Below are positions 34,710 to 44,168 of a stretch of DNA of 64,000 bases, one piece after another (within the stretch, counting starts at the first letter, position 1; every line of letters begins with the position of its first letter). The translations under genes and the position numbers were made by a program. The notes beneath the pieces were generated by a model, which was given only the letters and a program-made list of their open reading frames with translations, did not search any database and was not told the DNA's origin. Origin of the DNA: Yinghuangia elevatio (lineage in GTDB: Bacteria > Actinomycetota > Actinomycetes > Streptomycetales > Streptomycetaceae). The stretch lies in assembly GCF_040649515.1 (NCBI RefSeq), contig NZ_JBEZFP010000033.1, forward strand, positions 1-64,000, given 5' to 3'.

Positions 34710-35657
34710 GTGCAGCGCTGGCGTGGCTTGGAGGACGTCCCATCCGACTGGGGGCGTTCCGTTGTCACCATCGGGTCCTACGACGGTGTGCACCGAGGGC
34801 ACCAGCGCGTGATCGGCCAGGCCGTGGAGATCGCCCGCGAGCGCGGACTCCCCTCGGTCGTGGTCACCTTCGACCCGCATCCGAGCGAGGTGGTCCGCCC
34901 CGGCAGCCACCCGCCGCTGCTCACGCCGCACCACCGGCGGGCCCGGCTGATGGCCGACCTCGGTGTCGACGCGGTGCTTATCCTGCCCTTCACGCTGGAG
35001 TTCTCGCGCCTGGACGCGGCCGACTTCGTGCGGCAGGTGCTCGTCGACGCGCTGCACGCCCGGGTCGTCGTCGAGGGCGCCAACTTCCGCTTCGGCCACA
35101 AGGCCACCGGGAACGTCGAGCTGCTCGAACGGCTGGGCGAGCAGTACGACTTCACCGTCGTCGAGCCTGAACTGTTCACCGACGGCGACACGGTGTTCTC
35201 CTCGACCGTCGTGCGCGGCCTCGTCGCTGACGGCGATGTGGACGGCGCCCGCGTGGTCCTCGGCCGCCCGCACCGCGTCGAGGGCGTCGTCGTGCGCGGC
35301 GACCAGCGCGGACGCGAACTCGGCTATCCCACGGCCAATCTGGAGACCCTGCCCTACACCGCGATCCCCGGCGACGGGGTGTACGCGGGGTGGCTCGTCG
35401 TCGACGACGAGCGGCTGCCCGCGGCGATCTCGGTCGGCAGCAACCCGACGTTCGACGGCACGGAGCGCCGGGTCGAGGCGTACGCGCTGGACCGCACCGA
35501 CCTCGACCTGTACGGCGTGCACGTCAGCGTCGAGTTCCTGGCCTGGCTGCGCGGCATGGAGAAGTTCGACTCGATCGAGGCGCTGCTCGAGCGGATGGCT
35601 CACGACGTGAAGCGAGCGCGCGACCTCGTGGACGCCTACGACGCCGCGGCCACCTGA
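34710..35657 (+). CDS. ribF: Bifunctional riboflavin kinase / FMN adenylyltransferase
   Basis: Protein of 315 aa. The N-terminal nucleotidyltransferase shows VVTIGSYDGVHRGHQRVIGQ (the HxGH-type motif), VTFDPHPSEVV and the ISSTxVR-like FSSTVVRGLV. The C-terminal kinase shows GYPTANLETLPYTAIPGDGV. It makes FMN and then FAD from riboflavin. GTG 34710 has GAGGAG 7 bases upstream and gives the family length. A longer start at 34596 would add 38 low-complexity residues. The gene ends at a strong bidirectional terminator. Confidence 0.95.
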   Translation: MQRWRGLEDVPSDWGRSVVTIGSYDGVHRGHQRVIGQAVEIARERGLPSVVVTFDPHPSEVVRPGSHPPLLTPHHRRARLMADLGVDAVLILPFTLEFSRLDAADFVRQVLVDALHARVVVEGANFRFGHKATGNVELLERLGEQYDFTVVEPELFTDGDTVFSSTVVRGLVADGDVDGARVVLGRPHRVEGVVVRGDQRGRELGYPTANLETLPYTAIPGDGVYAGWLVVDDERLPAAISVGSNPTFDGTERRVEAYALDRTDLDLYGVHVSVEFLAWLRGMEKFDSIEALLERMAHDVKRARDLVDAYDAAAT

Positions 35658-35719
35658 GGCCGCCACCACCAGGACGCACGGTCCGCGTCCGGGCCCGGGC
35701 GTTGCCGCCCGCACAAACG

Positions 35720-35763
35720 ACGACGAAGGGCTCCCACCGGATTCGGTGGGAGCCCTTCGTCGT
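35720..35763. terminator. Strong bidirectional terminator, ribF / ESX locus boundary
   Basis: A perfect 20-bp stem (35720-35739 with 35744-35763) encloses a GATT loop between two convergent genes. On the minus strand it is followed by CGTTTG. It is the longest perfect hairpin I found in the window and insulates the translation block from the secretion locus. Confidence 0.9.
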
Positions 35764-35775
35764 AGGCCCGCCCTC

Positions 35776-38700
35776 TCAGCCTTGCTGCGGAGGCTGCGGC
35801 GGTTGCTGCTGCGGCGGTTGCTGGTACGGCTGCTGCGGTGCTTGCTGGTACTGCGGCGGCGGGCCGTCCTGCTGCTGCGGCCAGGGCTGGCCGGCGTGCG
35901 GCTGCTGAGGGGACGGGTAGGGCTGCCCGTACTGCGGCTGCCCGGGATGCTGCTCAGGCTGCTGCCCTGGCTGCGACTGCGGTTGGGGGTAAGGCTGTTG
36001 CTGGTACGGCTGCTGCTGCGGCGCGGGCTGCTGGGGGGCCGCCTGGTAGGGCTGTTGCGGCCACGGCTGCCCCTGCGCGGCGTACTGCTGCTGCGCCGGA
36101 GCCCACGCGTTCTGCTGCCACGGTTCGTCGGTCGGCGCGGTACGGCCGAAGTCCTCGGCGACCAGGGCCGCGAGCTCGAAGTACGCTTCGCGTGTCTTCG
36201 GCCGCATGAGGTCGAGGTCCAACTCCGCGCCCGCGGAGAGGTGTTCGTCGAACGGGACGACGAGGACCGCGCGGCAGCGCGTCTCGAAGTGCGCGACTAT
36301 GTCCTCGGTCTTGACGACCCTGCCGCTCTCGCGCACCCCGGAGATGACGGTGATGCTGCGCGCGACGAGGTCCGCATAGCCGTGCGCCACCAGCCAGTCG
36401 AGTGTGGTGCTCGCGCTGGTCGCCCCGTCCACACTGGGCGTGCTGATGACGATCAACTGGTGGGCCAGGTCCAGGACTCCGCGCATCGCGCTGTAGAGGA
36501 GGCCGGTCCCGGAGTCGGTCAGGATGATCGGGTACTGCTTGCCCAGGACGTCGATCACCGCGCGGTAGTCGGCGTCGTCGAACGTCGTGGAGACCGCCGG
36601 GTCGACGTCGTTGGCCAGGATCTCGAGGCCGCTGGGCGCCTGCGACGTGAAGCGGCGTATGTCCATGTAGCTGTGCAGGCGCGGCAGCGCGGTCACCAGG
36701 TCGCGGATCGTCGCACCGGTCTCGCGACGTACCCGGCGGCCGAGGGTGCCGGCGTCCGGGTTGGCATCGATCGCGATCACCCGGTCCTGGCGCTCGGTGG
36801 CGAGGGTCGCGCCGAGCGCGGTGGTGGTCGTGGTCTTGCCGACGCCGCCCTTGAGGCTGATGACGGCGATGCGATAGCCGTTCAGGACGGGGGTACGGAT
36901 GCGCCCAAGCCGTTCCGCCCGCGCCGCCTCGGCGGCCCGGCCGCCGATCCGGAAGCGCGACCCGGTGCGCTTCGCCTGCGGCTGGCGGCGGAGCAGACGG
37001 TCGGAACTCAGCTCCACGGCAGCGGTGTAGCCGAGCGGGGCGCCCCCGACGGAGCGCTGGGGGCCGGACGAAGTGTCGGGGCCCCACACGGAGTTGGCGG
37101 GTGGGCCTTGCTGGGCCTGCTGAGTTTGCGGGGGCTGTTGAGGGTGTTGGCCGTGTTGGGGTTGCTGGGCTTGGGGGGCTTGCGGGCCGGGTTCGGCGGA
37201 TTGGCCCGGTTGACCCAGTTGGCCGGGCTGGCCGGGTTGGACGGGTTGCTGGAACAGCGGGGGGCCCTGCGGCGGGGCGAGCGGGGCTTGGCCGTAGGGC
37301 GACGCCTCGGCGTCCCCCTGCGTCGGGTACCCCTGATGAGGCGCACCGGGCCCCGAGCTGTCACCAGGGGGAGGCACGGGACCAGGCGCGCCTTGGCCCG
37401 GTGCCTGCCATGCGCCTCCGGGACCGGATTCCCCGCGCGGGGGCTCCCCCTGAACGCCTTGTGGATGCGGCGCGTTCTGGGCGTACGCGCCTTGCGGGTA
37501 CCCGGGGTTCTGCGGATAGACGGGCTGCTGGGGTTGTCCGGGCGGCTGCGCGTACCCCGCGGGCGGGACGGCCCCGGGGGTCTGCGGAACGGAGTACCCC
37601 TCCGGACCCGGACTTGGTGCCTGGCCCTGGGGCGGACCCTGCACGTGGCCGTGTGCCGGGGCGGCCGTTCCGTACGGGCCGGGCTGCGGGTTCGGTCCGT
37701 GTGCTTGCTGCTGTGTCTGCTGCGCGGGGAAGGGAGGCTGTCCGTACTGCGGAGCGCCGGGTGCCGAGCCTCCGTGGCCTTGCGGCGGGACGTACGCGCG
37801 CGGCTGCGGCGTGAACTGACCTGCGGCGGCAGCCGGTTGCGCGTACTGCTGGGGGTAGCCGCCGGGGGCCCCGCTGTCCGGGCCGGGAGACCCGGGCGCG
37901 AACTGGGGTCCGGGCGCCTGCTGTCCGGGGGTGCTGCCGGGCGCGGGCGGGCTCCACGCGGGCGCACCCGGGCTCGAACCGGGCGATGAAGCAGGCGACG
38001 AACTGGCCGATGAACCGGGCTCCGCGGCACTGTCGTTGTCGACATCGTGTGCGGCCGCGGACACCTCCGCGTCCTCGTCCGGGGAATCGTCGGTCGTCGG
38101 CTCTGGTTCGGGCTCGGGGCCGGCGTCGCTGTCGGAGCCGGTGTTCTGGTCCGCGACAGCCTCGGGGACGTCGCGTACGTCGTCGCCCAGGTCGTCCGCT
38201 TGCGGGTCCGCGGAGTCCGGCGCATCCGCCTCGGCGTCCGAATCCTCGGCGGTCGGAGTGTCCTCCAGGTCTTCCTGGTCCTCCCGGTCCTCCCGGTCCT
38301 CCTCCGTGGACTCGACCGCGGCGCGCGGGTTGACGTCCGTCGCGTCGGGCGTGGGCGCGCGGTCCAAGCTCACACCGTGGCTTTCCGGCTCGTCCCGCTG
38401 CCCGTCGGCCGACGGAGCCTCCGGCACGGAACCGCCCGCGGGCTGTGCCTCCGGTTCATCCTCGTGAGCGACAGCCGACTCGCCCGCGTCACCCGCCCAG
38501 TTGCCCGACCACGGCAAATCGGCGGCGGGCTCCTCTGCGTTCGGCTGCGACGCGGCTTCCGCGGCGACATGTGGTTGCGGCGGCGGGAACGCGGACAGGT
38601 CGGGGCGCGGCGAGTAGACGGGGGAGGGCTGGACGTACGCGTCGTACGGCGTCTGCTGCCCGTACGGGTGCCCCGCGGCCTCCTGCGGCGCCTGCGGGAC

Positions 38701-39552
38701 GTACGTGCCCGGCGCCTGCTGCTGCCAGTCGTGGCGGCCGTACGGCGACTCGTACTGCGGCGCCTGCGACTGCTGCTGTCCGTACGCGGGATCCGGTGCG
38801 GAGGCGGGGGCCGTACCCGGGTGGTGCCAGGCGCCGCCCTGCCCGCCGGCGCCCTGCCCCGGCGGCGTCCACGAAGGTGCCGCGGGCTGCTGCGGCGGGA
38901 TGCTCGGCGGCGTCGTCGGGCGCGGCGGCACGCCGGGTGGCAGCGGTCCGCCCTGGTATCCGGCGGGCGGCGGCATGTCATCCGTTATGCGCGGGAGAAG
39001 CCGCGTCGGGTCCTGGTTTCCGAGGCCACTGGAGCCACTGGATCCGCCGGCGCCGCTGGAATTGCCGGCGCCGCTCGAGTCGCCGGAGTGGCCGGAATCG
39101 CCGGGGTTTTCGGAGCGCGGGTCCGGCGGGTAGCCGCCTGCCGCGGGCGTGTGCGGTTCGTGCGACTCGGGCTGGTGTGCGGGCTGGTACCCGAAGGAGC
39201 TTCCCGGTTCTTCCCGGTGCCCCGAGCCCGCGGTGTGCCCGGCGGCCGCGGCTCCCCCCGCGGGAGCCGCGGCCCCCGGAGGAGTCCAGCTGAGCGGCGC
39301 GGGAGACGCGTCGTTCCCCACGCGGCGCTCGGTGTCCGAATCCTGACGTTCCGTCACCTCGTCGGGCGCGACCGGGTGCACGTACGGTGCCGGCCCCCGC
39401 AAGGGCTCGCCGCTCGGTGCGGGCATCGCCCCCGCGGAAGCGCGCCCGGAGGACTGTCCATACCACGAGGGCATGGTGAAGTCAGGGCCCGACCATTCCT
39501 CTTCCTCGTCCGCCGGGGTCTCGACGTGCCTGCCGTCCTGCTCGCTGCTCAC
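35776..39552 (-). CDS. ESX-associated MinD/ParA-like ATPase with Pro/Gln-rich arms (EspI-like)
   Basis: Protein of 1258 aa. Residues 1 to about 880 are disordered, rich in Pro, Gln, Gly, Ser and acidic residues. Residues about 890-1140 are a MinD/ParA ATPase: RIAVISLKGGVGKTTTTTAL has the deviant Walker A (K901, K906), followed by VIAIDANPDAGTLGRRVRRE and ILTDSGTGLLYSAMRGVLDL. The C-terminal 115 residues are again Pro/Gln repeats. EspI in mycobacterial ESX-1 has the same layout, and MinD-like proteins lie beside many ESX loci, so a role in organising or controlling the secretion machine is likely. GTG 39552 has AAGGA 6 bases upstream. The protein is unusually long. Confidence 0.8.
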   Translation of the reverse strand: MSSEQDGRHVETPADEEEEWSGPDFTMPSWYGQSSGRASAGAMPAPSGEPLRGPAPYVHPVAPDEVTERQDSDTERRVGNDASPAPLSWTPPGAAAPAGGAAAAGHTAGSGHREEPGSSFGYQPAHQPESHEPHTPAAGGYPPDPRSENPGDSGHSGDSSGAGNSSGAGGSSGSSGLGNQDPTRLLPRITDDMPPPAGYQGGPLPPGVPPRPTTPPSIPPQQPAAPSWTPPGQGAGGQGGAWHHPGTAPASAPDPAYGQQQSQAPQYESPYGRHDWQQQAPGTYVPQAPQEAAGHPYGQQTPYDAYVQPSPVYSPRPDLSAFPPPQPHVAAEAASQPNAEEPAADLPWSGNWAGDAGESAVAHEDEPEAQPAGGSVPEAPSADGQRDEPESHGVSLDRAPTPDATDVNPRAAVESTEEDREDREDQEDLEDTPTAEDSDAEADAPDSADPQADDLGDDVRDVPEAVADQNTGSDSDAGPEPEPEPTTDDSPDEDAEVSAAAHDVDNDSAAEPGSSASSSPASSPGSSPGAPAWSPPAPGSTPGQQAPGPQFAPGSPGPDSGAPGGYPQQYAQPAAAAGQFTPQPRAYVPPQGHGGSAPGAPQYGQPPFPAQQTQQQAHGPNPQPGPYGTAAPAHGHVQGPPQGQAPSPGPEGYSVPQTPGAVPPAGYAQPPGQPQQPVYPQNPGYPQGAYAQNAPHPQGVQGEPPRGESGPGGAWQAPGQGAPGPVPPPGDSSGPGAPHQGYPTQGDAEASPYGQAPLAPPQGPPLFQQPVQPGQPGQLGQPGQSAEPGPQAPQAQQPQHGQHPQQPPQTQQAQQGPPANSVWGPDTSSGPQRSVGGAPLGYTAAVELSSDRLLRRQPQAKRTGSRFRIGGRAAEAARAERLGRIRTPVLNGYRIAVISLKGGVGKTTTTTALGATLATERQDRVIAIDANPDAGTLGRRVRRETGATIRDLVTALPRLHSYMDIRRFTSQAPSGLEILANDVDPAVSTTFDDADYRAVIDVLGKQYPIILTDSGTGLLYSAMRGVLDLAHQLIVISTPSVDGATSASTTLDWLVAHGYADLVARSITVISGVRESGRVVKTEDIVAHFETRCRAVLVVPFDEHLSAGAELDLDLMRPKTREAYFELAALVAEDFGRTAPTDEPWQQNAWAPAQQQYAAQGQPWPQQPYQAAPQQPAPQQQPYQQQPYPQPQSQPGQQPEQHPGQPQYGQPYPSPQQPHAGQPWPQQQDGPPPQYQQAPQQPYQQPPQQQPPQPPQQG

Positions 39553-39649
39553 CGCTGGTCCTTCCGATCATCCGGAGGACGTCGGGGCCGTGCCCCGAGG
39601 TCCCGCCTCCGGCGTTCCGGGCCATGTCCCCGTTTTCGGTCGCGGGGAG

Positions 39650-39671
39650 CCCCAGACTATTCAACCTGGGG
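39650..39671. promoter_or_regulatory. Inverted repeat upstream of the MinD-like gene
   Basis: CCCCAG, 10-nt loop, CTGGGG. On the minus strand the loop contains TAGTCT, a possible -10 box for the MinD-like gene. It could instead end the gene upstream, 40 bases beyond that stop. Confidence 0.3.
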
Positions 39672-39710
39672 CGCGGCGTCCCCGGTCGGCCGCCGAGCGC
39701 GGGAGATCCC

Positions 39711-40409
39711 TCAGTCCAGGCGCCTGGGCGGGCCCAAAAACGTGATCTCCGCCTGGGTCGGGGTGAGCAGGACGTACCTCCGTGTGCGCCCCGTGCACCA
39801 CAGCGTCAACTCGTCGGCGAGGGACGGCAGCGCGGCGCCGTCCGGCTCGGAGAGCTGGAGTGCGCGGGCCGCCGAGTCGGCCTCGACCGGGGACACCCGC
39901 TGGAGTCCGACCAGGTCGGCGTCGGCAAGGCGGCCCGCGAGACGGGGGTCGAGGAAGGGCAGCAGGGTGAGCGTCGTCTGCCAGGGCGTCGCCGCCAGGC
40001 GGTTGCGCGGCGGGCGGGCGCCGCAGTCGCGGACGACCAGGACGGGACTCGAAGCCGAGGGCCCCTGTGGCCCGAGCCGGCCGACCGGGTGGACGGTGAT
40101 GCACTGTTGGCCGCCACCCGCCTGCTGCGCCATCGGCGACCACAGGTGCGGGCGGCCGGACTCGATGGCGACGCGCGCGCCAAGCGCGGCGGCGCGCAAA
40201 GCAATCACCTGGATCAGGTAGGCGCCGCCGACGAAGGAGATTTCGTAGGGTTCAGGGCGGAACAACCCGAGAACAGCCGGTGTACGCTCCTGGTCGACGC
40301 CCACGACGATGCCGTCGTCGCTCACCGGCAGCGTCAGCGCGCCCAGTTCTTCCACCGTCAGAGCGTGTCGTTCGACGCGGGGCCCGGCAGCCCGCAGCCT
40401 CCCGATCAC
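39711..40409 (-). CDS. ESX-associated hypothetical protein
   Basis: Protein of 232 aa that I do not recognise. It has alternating strands (IVVGVDQERTPAVLGLFRPE, YEISFVGGAYLIQVIALRAA) and no membrane segment or signal peptide, so it is probably cytosolic. It ends in LLTPTQAEITFLGPPRRLD. The GTG start overlaps the eccE stop (GTGA), so it is coupled to eccE and very probably works with the secretion machine. Confidence 0.7.
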   Translation of the reverse strand: MIGRLRAAGPRVERHALTVEELGALTLPVSDDGIVVGVDQERTPAVLGLFRPEPYEISFVGGAYLIQVIALRAAALGARVAIESGRPHLWSPMAQQAGGGQQCITVHPVGRLGPQGPSASSPVLVVRDCGARPPRNRLAATPWQTTLTLLPFLDPRLAGRLADADLVGLQRVSPVEADSAARALQLSEPDGAALPSLADELTLWCTGRTRRYVLLTPTQAEITFLGPPRRLD

Positions 40410-41722
40410 GCGTGCCCTCCCAGCGGAAGTGTGGCGACTAGGCCCGGCTGCTGTTCCCAGTCGAGTCGTACGAGTCCCACGCGCAGCGACCGGGCACGTG
40501 CCTCCAGGCGTTGTGCGGCCCGGTCCAGTTCGTCGGCGGAACGGGCCGAGACGCGCAAGTGGCCGGTGAGTCCCACCGAACCGCCGCCGCCCTGCTGGGC
40601 GGTCAGGGAGAAGGTGGTGGCCAGCCCGGGCGTGCCGGTGAGCGCGCCGACCAGGTCCGGCGTCCCACCGGGGGACAGCCGCGGCCACCGGGAGATCCAG
40701 TACGTTGTGTGCCACCGGTCGTCGCAGCGCCATGCGTGCCGTGTCTCGGTGGTCCTGGTTCCGCCGCGCCCCGTGCGGCGTACCGCGGGATTGGCGCCGC
40801 AGGCGGCGAACAGGGCCTGCACCAAGGCCTGTTCGTCGAGGACGCGGCAGTCGAGGCCGGACTGGCCGAGTGTGGCGCTCAGTTGGTTGACCGCGCGCAG
40901 CAGGGTGCGCTGGGCGCCTTCGAGTCCGCCGCCGCGCGCGGCCACGGCGGTCGCGCACTGCTCGGGGACCAGGCGCAGGGCGATCCAGGTCTGGCGAACC
41001 GCCGGCACGTCCAGGTTCTCGCGGTCGCGCAGTTCGGTGTACGAGCGGGACGCGAGCGCCTGCGCCGGCAGGTGCGGTGCGGGCGCCGGCTGGGTGAGCT
41101 GCACGATCTGCGCGGACGCCAGCGCCACATCGTCGATCCGCAGCGCCTCGGCGACGGCGGCCAGCGGCAGCGGACGCCGCGTGCGGCGGGGGCGCAGCGG
41201 TTCGTCCGGGGCCTCGACGAGCATCACGGCGGTCAGGAACGTGCCGTCGCCCGCCATGCCGACCGGCCGCCGCGTGCGATCGGTGGCCGAGGTGAACGCA
41301 AGGCCGGGCAGGCACTCGCGTACGGGTGACAGGTCCGGCTCGGTGGCGCTGTGCTGCGCGCCTTGCGGTGCCGGGGTGTTCGGCCGTGCTCTGCGGCGGT
41401 TGCGGAAGCCGAGCAGGATCCCGGGCCATAGGGCGATCCTGCGGCCACGGTAGCGCGGGAGGACGCCGGCGAGCAGGAGCGTCGCCGCGATGCCGCCCGG
41501 GACCACCAGGCTCTTGTCCGTGGCGAGCGGCAACGCGACCAACAGCACCGCGAGTTCGACGGCCACCAGTTGCTGGACGAGGACCGCCCCCATACGTCCG
41601 GGGCGCGCCTGCACGTGTGGAGTCGCGGTTCCCCGCGCGGTTCCCGCGGCGCCGGATCCCGGCGCGGACCGCCGTGCGGGCGCCGTCCTTTGGCGCGAAT
41701 GCGGAGGTGCGGAAACAGCCAC
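40406..41722 (-). CDS. eccE: Type VII secretion membrane protein EccE
   Basis: Protein of 438 aa. After a basic N-terminus, two membrane helices lie at about residues 45-85 (LVAVELAVLLVALPLATDKS and AATLLLAGVLPRYRGRRIAL). A large cytosolic domain follows with SYTELRDRENLDVPAVRQTW, fitting EccE, a core or peripheral component of the ESX membrane complex. The level of match is by layout and context, since EccE is poorly conserved. GTG 41722 has a G-rich site about 10 bases upstream; ATG 41593 is an alternative. It reads divergently from eccB. Confidence 0.75.
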   Translation of the reverse strand: MAVSAPPHSRQRTAPARRSAPGSGAAGTARGTATPHVQARPGRMGAVLVQQLVAVELAVLLVALPLATDKSLVVPGGIAATLLLAGVLPRYRGRRIALWPGILLGFRNRRRARPNTPAPQGAQHSATEPDLSPVRECLPGLAFTSATDRTRRPVGMAGDGTFLTAVMLVEAPDEPLRPRRTRRPLPLAAVAEALRIDDVALASAQIVQLTQPAPAPHLPAQALASRSYTELRDRENLDVPAVRQTWIALRLVPEQCATAVAARGGGLEGAQRTLLRAVNQLSATLGQSGLDCRVLDEQALVQALFAACGANPAVRRTGRGGTRTTETRHAWRCDDRWHTTYWISRWPRLSPGGTPDLVGALTGTPGLATTFSLTAQQGGGGSVGLTGHLRVSARSADELDRAAQRLEARARSLRVGLVRLDWEQQPGLVATLPLGGHA

Positions 41723-42011
41723 CTTGGTACATCCCCCTGAGTACAACGGCGCGGCGATGGACCAACGCGTCCGGTGCGGAACACCGTACGGTACGGGCGC
41801 ACCCGCGTCGCGCGGAAGCCCGCGGCGCCACCCGCGTTGCCGGGTCCGGAACTTCGTGGCGTCGGCGGGGCTGCAGGGCAGCGGGCCTATGGGTCTGCGG
41901 GTCCACGGCGATGCGCGCAAGTGTCGCCGTCGTCGGCGGCGAGGATGCGTGGCGCGCCGACCGCATGGTTGAGTACGCTGCCGCACGCCAATCGTCGAAA
42001 CGGGGAGAACG

Positions 42012-43514
42012 ATGGCATCGCGCCGTGAGCAGTTGGATGCGTACAACTTCGCGCGCCGACGCCTGGTGGCCGGGTTTCTGCAGCCCGTGCAGGCGAACGG
42101 TTCCGAGGAGAAGGCGCCTCGGCCGTTCCGCGCCGTCCTGCCGGGAATCATCGTGGGTGCGCTCATCCTCACCGCGTTCGGGGTGTACGGGCTCATCAGG
42201 CCGGGTGTGCCGCCGGGCTGGAAGAACAAGGGCAGCCTGATAGTGGGGCGTGATTCGGCGAGCCGATACGTCTACCTGGAAGGAAAGTTGCACCCGGTCC
42301 TCAATATCGCCTCGGGCCGGCTCCTGCTCGATCCCGGCAAGTTCAAGGTCAACCTGGTGCCGGAGAAGGCCCTCAACAGCGTCGACCACGGCGCGCCGCT
42401 CGGCATCCCCGAGGCACCGGACCGCCTTCCGTCGGCGAAGGAGGTACGGCGGCCGAAGACCTGGACGGTGTGCGAGCGTCCGGTGGTGGCCGCCGACGGC
42501 AAGAACGACATCGGCGCGAAGCCGACGCGCAGCTTGTTTATCGGCGCCGCACCGGAGTTCGGCCTCCTGCAGGGTGCGGAGGCGCTGTTCGTGCAGCAGT
42601 ACGAGGACAAGGCGGTGGACGCGGACAAGGCCCCGTTGTTCCTGGTGCAGAACGGGCGCGCGTACAAGATCGCGAGCAAGCCGGTGCGCACCGTCCTGGC
42701 GTTGGACGCGGTGCTGCCCCAGCGGGTGAGCAAGGAGTGGCTGGACACCCTGGAGCCCGGCCAAGACATCGACTTCCCCGCGATCCCCGGCTACGGGACC
42801 CCGGCGACCGTCGACATCCCCGAGCAGTTCCGCACGGTCGGCACGGTGCTGCGGGCCGAAAGCAACGGCCAGTACTACGTGGTGGGCAAGGACGCGGTGC
42901 TGCCGGTCAGCCCCCTGGTCGCCGAGCTGATGGCGAATCGGCCGGACGCCGATGAGAAGGTGTACAAGGACCGGAGTCCGCAGGCGTTCCCGGTGGCGGT
43001 CAGCGTGTTGGGGACGACGATCAGCCAGGGCACGCCGTACGGCGACGAGAAGGGCTGGCCGACCCAGTTGCCCCAGACGGTGAACCGGGTCGACCCGCTG
43101 GTGGACAAGGGCCGCACGACGCTGTGCAACACGTACACCGGGAACTACAGCGGCGGCGTGGCGCAGACGCAGCAGTCGGCCTGGACCGCGTTGCCCGAGC
43201 GCCTGGTGGAGGGCATGGGCGGGGTGTACGTCGAACCCGGGGCCGGTGCGCTGGTCCGCGAGGTGACGGGCCGTGCCGACGACAAGACCGGCATCGTCTT
43301 CCTGGTCACCGACGCCGGATTGCGCCACCAGATCGCGAACGATCCACCGAAGGAAGGCGGTGCCGCGCCGGCGCCGGGCGCGGACAGCGAGGCGAAGATT
43401 CGCCTGGGATACAAGGGAGTTGAGCCGACGCCGGTGCCGCGGTCCTGGACGGGACTGATGCCGGTGAGTGTGCCGCTCAGCGTGGATGCCGCAAGGAATC
43501 CGCAAACCTCTTGA
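42012..43514 (+). CDS. eccB: Type VII secretion protein EccB
   Basis: Protein of 500 aa. The start MASRREQLDAYNFARRRLVA is characteristic of EccB. One membrane helix lies at residues 44-63 (VLPGIIVGALILTAFGVYGL), and the rest is an extracytoplasmic ESX-1 EccB-type domain. Two cysteines, in TWTVCERP and TTLCNTY, match the conserved disulphide of known EccB structures. EccB is a core ESX component with a large periplasmic-side domain. ATG 42012 has GGGGAG 5 bases upstream. It heads the plus-strand half of the locus. Confidence 0.92.
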   Translation: MASRREQLDAYNFARRRLVAGFLQPVQANGSEEKAPRPFRAVLPGIIVGALILTAFGVYGLIRPGVPPGWKNKGSLIVGRDSASRYVYLEGKLHPVLNIASGRLLLDPGKFKVNLVPEKALNSVDHGAPLGIPEAPDRLPSAKEVRRPKTWTVCERPVVAADGKNDIGAKPTRSLFIGAAPEFGLLQGAEALFVQQYEDKAVDADKAPLFLVQNGRAYKIASKPVRTVLALDAVLPQRVSKEWLDTLEPGQDIDFPAIPGYGTPATVDIPEQFRTVGTVLRAESNGQYYVVGKDAVLPVSPLVAELMANRPDADEKVYKDRSPQAFPVAVSVLGTTISQGTPYGDEKGWPTQLPQTVNRVDPLVDKGRTTLCNTYTGNYSGGVAQTQQSAWTALPERLVEGMGGVYVEPGAGALVREVTGRADDKTGIVFLVTDAGLRHQIANDPPKEGGAAPAPGADSEAKIRLGYKGVEPTPVPRSWTGLMPVSVPLSVDAARNPQTS

Positions 43515-43544
43515 GCAGTAACGGAATTGATGGTCCGTCAGCTT

Positions 43545-43609
43545 TTGCGCACGGGGAGATCGTGTGTCGGATTTCCACGAGTCATGACGCGCCTATTGCG
43601 CAAGGGGAG
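43545..43609 (+). promoter_or_regulatory. Direct repeat upstream of the esx pair
   Basis: TTGCGCACGGGGAG (43545-43558) recurs as TTGCGCAAGGGGAG (43596-43609), one mismatch in 14, at a 51-base spacing (about five helical turns). Each contains a TTGCGCA half that is part of a TTGCGCAA palindrome in the second copy. It is a candidate pair of regulator sites 115-180 bases before the first WXG100 gene. Confidence 0.45.
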
Positions 43610-43724
43610 TCGGGCAAGATCGACGTAAAGCTTGAGTAACCGGGGGCATGGCGCTGCTTGGGAGGCGCGGCAAACAACCGTTAGAGTCGGCGCACCAACG
43701 GTCACTCATGGGGGATGGTGGATC

Positions 43725-44036
43725 ATGGCAGGTTCTTTCAAGGCGACTACCGAGCAACTCGACGCGCTGGCCAAGAAGATCGACAGCGAACAGGCCGCGA
43801 TCCAGGGCCAGATCACCCGGTTCAACGGGATCGTGGACTTCGTGCAGGCGGGCTGGCAGGGCGACGCCTTCCGGGCGTTCGACACCCTTCAGGACCGCGT
43901 GAACGTCCTGCTGACGCAGCTCAACCAGCAGCTCGACGACATCGGCGTGCTCATGGGCAAGGGTGCGGTCAACTACGCGCAGACCGAAGAAGCGAACAAG
44001 GTGCAGATCAGCCAGATCACGTCCGCGCTCGGCTGA
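43725..44036 (+). CDS. WXG100 protein (EsxA/B family)
   Basis: Protein of 103 aa, the size of WXG100 substrates. Two helices are joined by GWQG (VDFVQAGWQGDAFRAFDTLQ). The C-terminal helix ends with NYAQTEEANKVQ, which contains a YxxxE secretion signal. Such proteins form helical hairpin heterodimers exported through ESX. It begins 210 bases after eccB and is followed by a second WXG100 gene. ATG 43725 follows a G-rich site. Several paralogous families exist, so I do not assign EsxA or EsxB. Confidence 0.9.
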   Translation: MAGSFKATTEQLDALAKKIDSEQAAIQGQITRFNGIVDFVQAGWQGDAFRAFDTLQDRVNVLLTQLNQQLDDIGVLMGKGAVNYAQTEEANKVQISQITSALG

Positions 44037-44101
44037 TCAGCCGGTCAGGCCCGGAGGCGGTGCCGACGTCGCTGTCGCGGCACGCCTTCTCGGGTCCTCC
44101 C

Positions 44102-44121
44102 GGGCCGGGCCCGCCCGGCCC
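44102..44121 (+). terminator. Hairpin between the two esx genes
   Basis: GGGCCGGG-CCCG-CCCGGCCC (8-bp stem) lies in the 132-base gap between the WXG100 genes. It may be a weak terminator or mRNA stabiliser that sets different amounts of the two proteins. Confidence 0.4.
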
Positions 44122-44168
44122 TCTCGCCGTCACGGCGCTCTCGTTCTTCACAAAATCGGGGAGTCACC

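Noticed and set aside
40410..43505. Minus-strand frame running on from the 232-aa gene across eccE and eccB
   Set aside because: Only the part 39711-40409 has its own coupled start. The rest lies out of frame or antisense to eccE and eccB.
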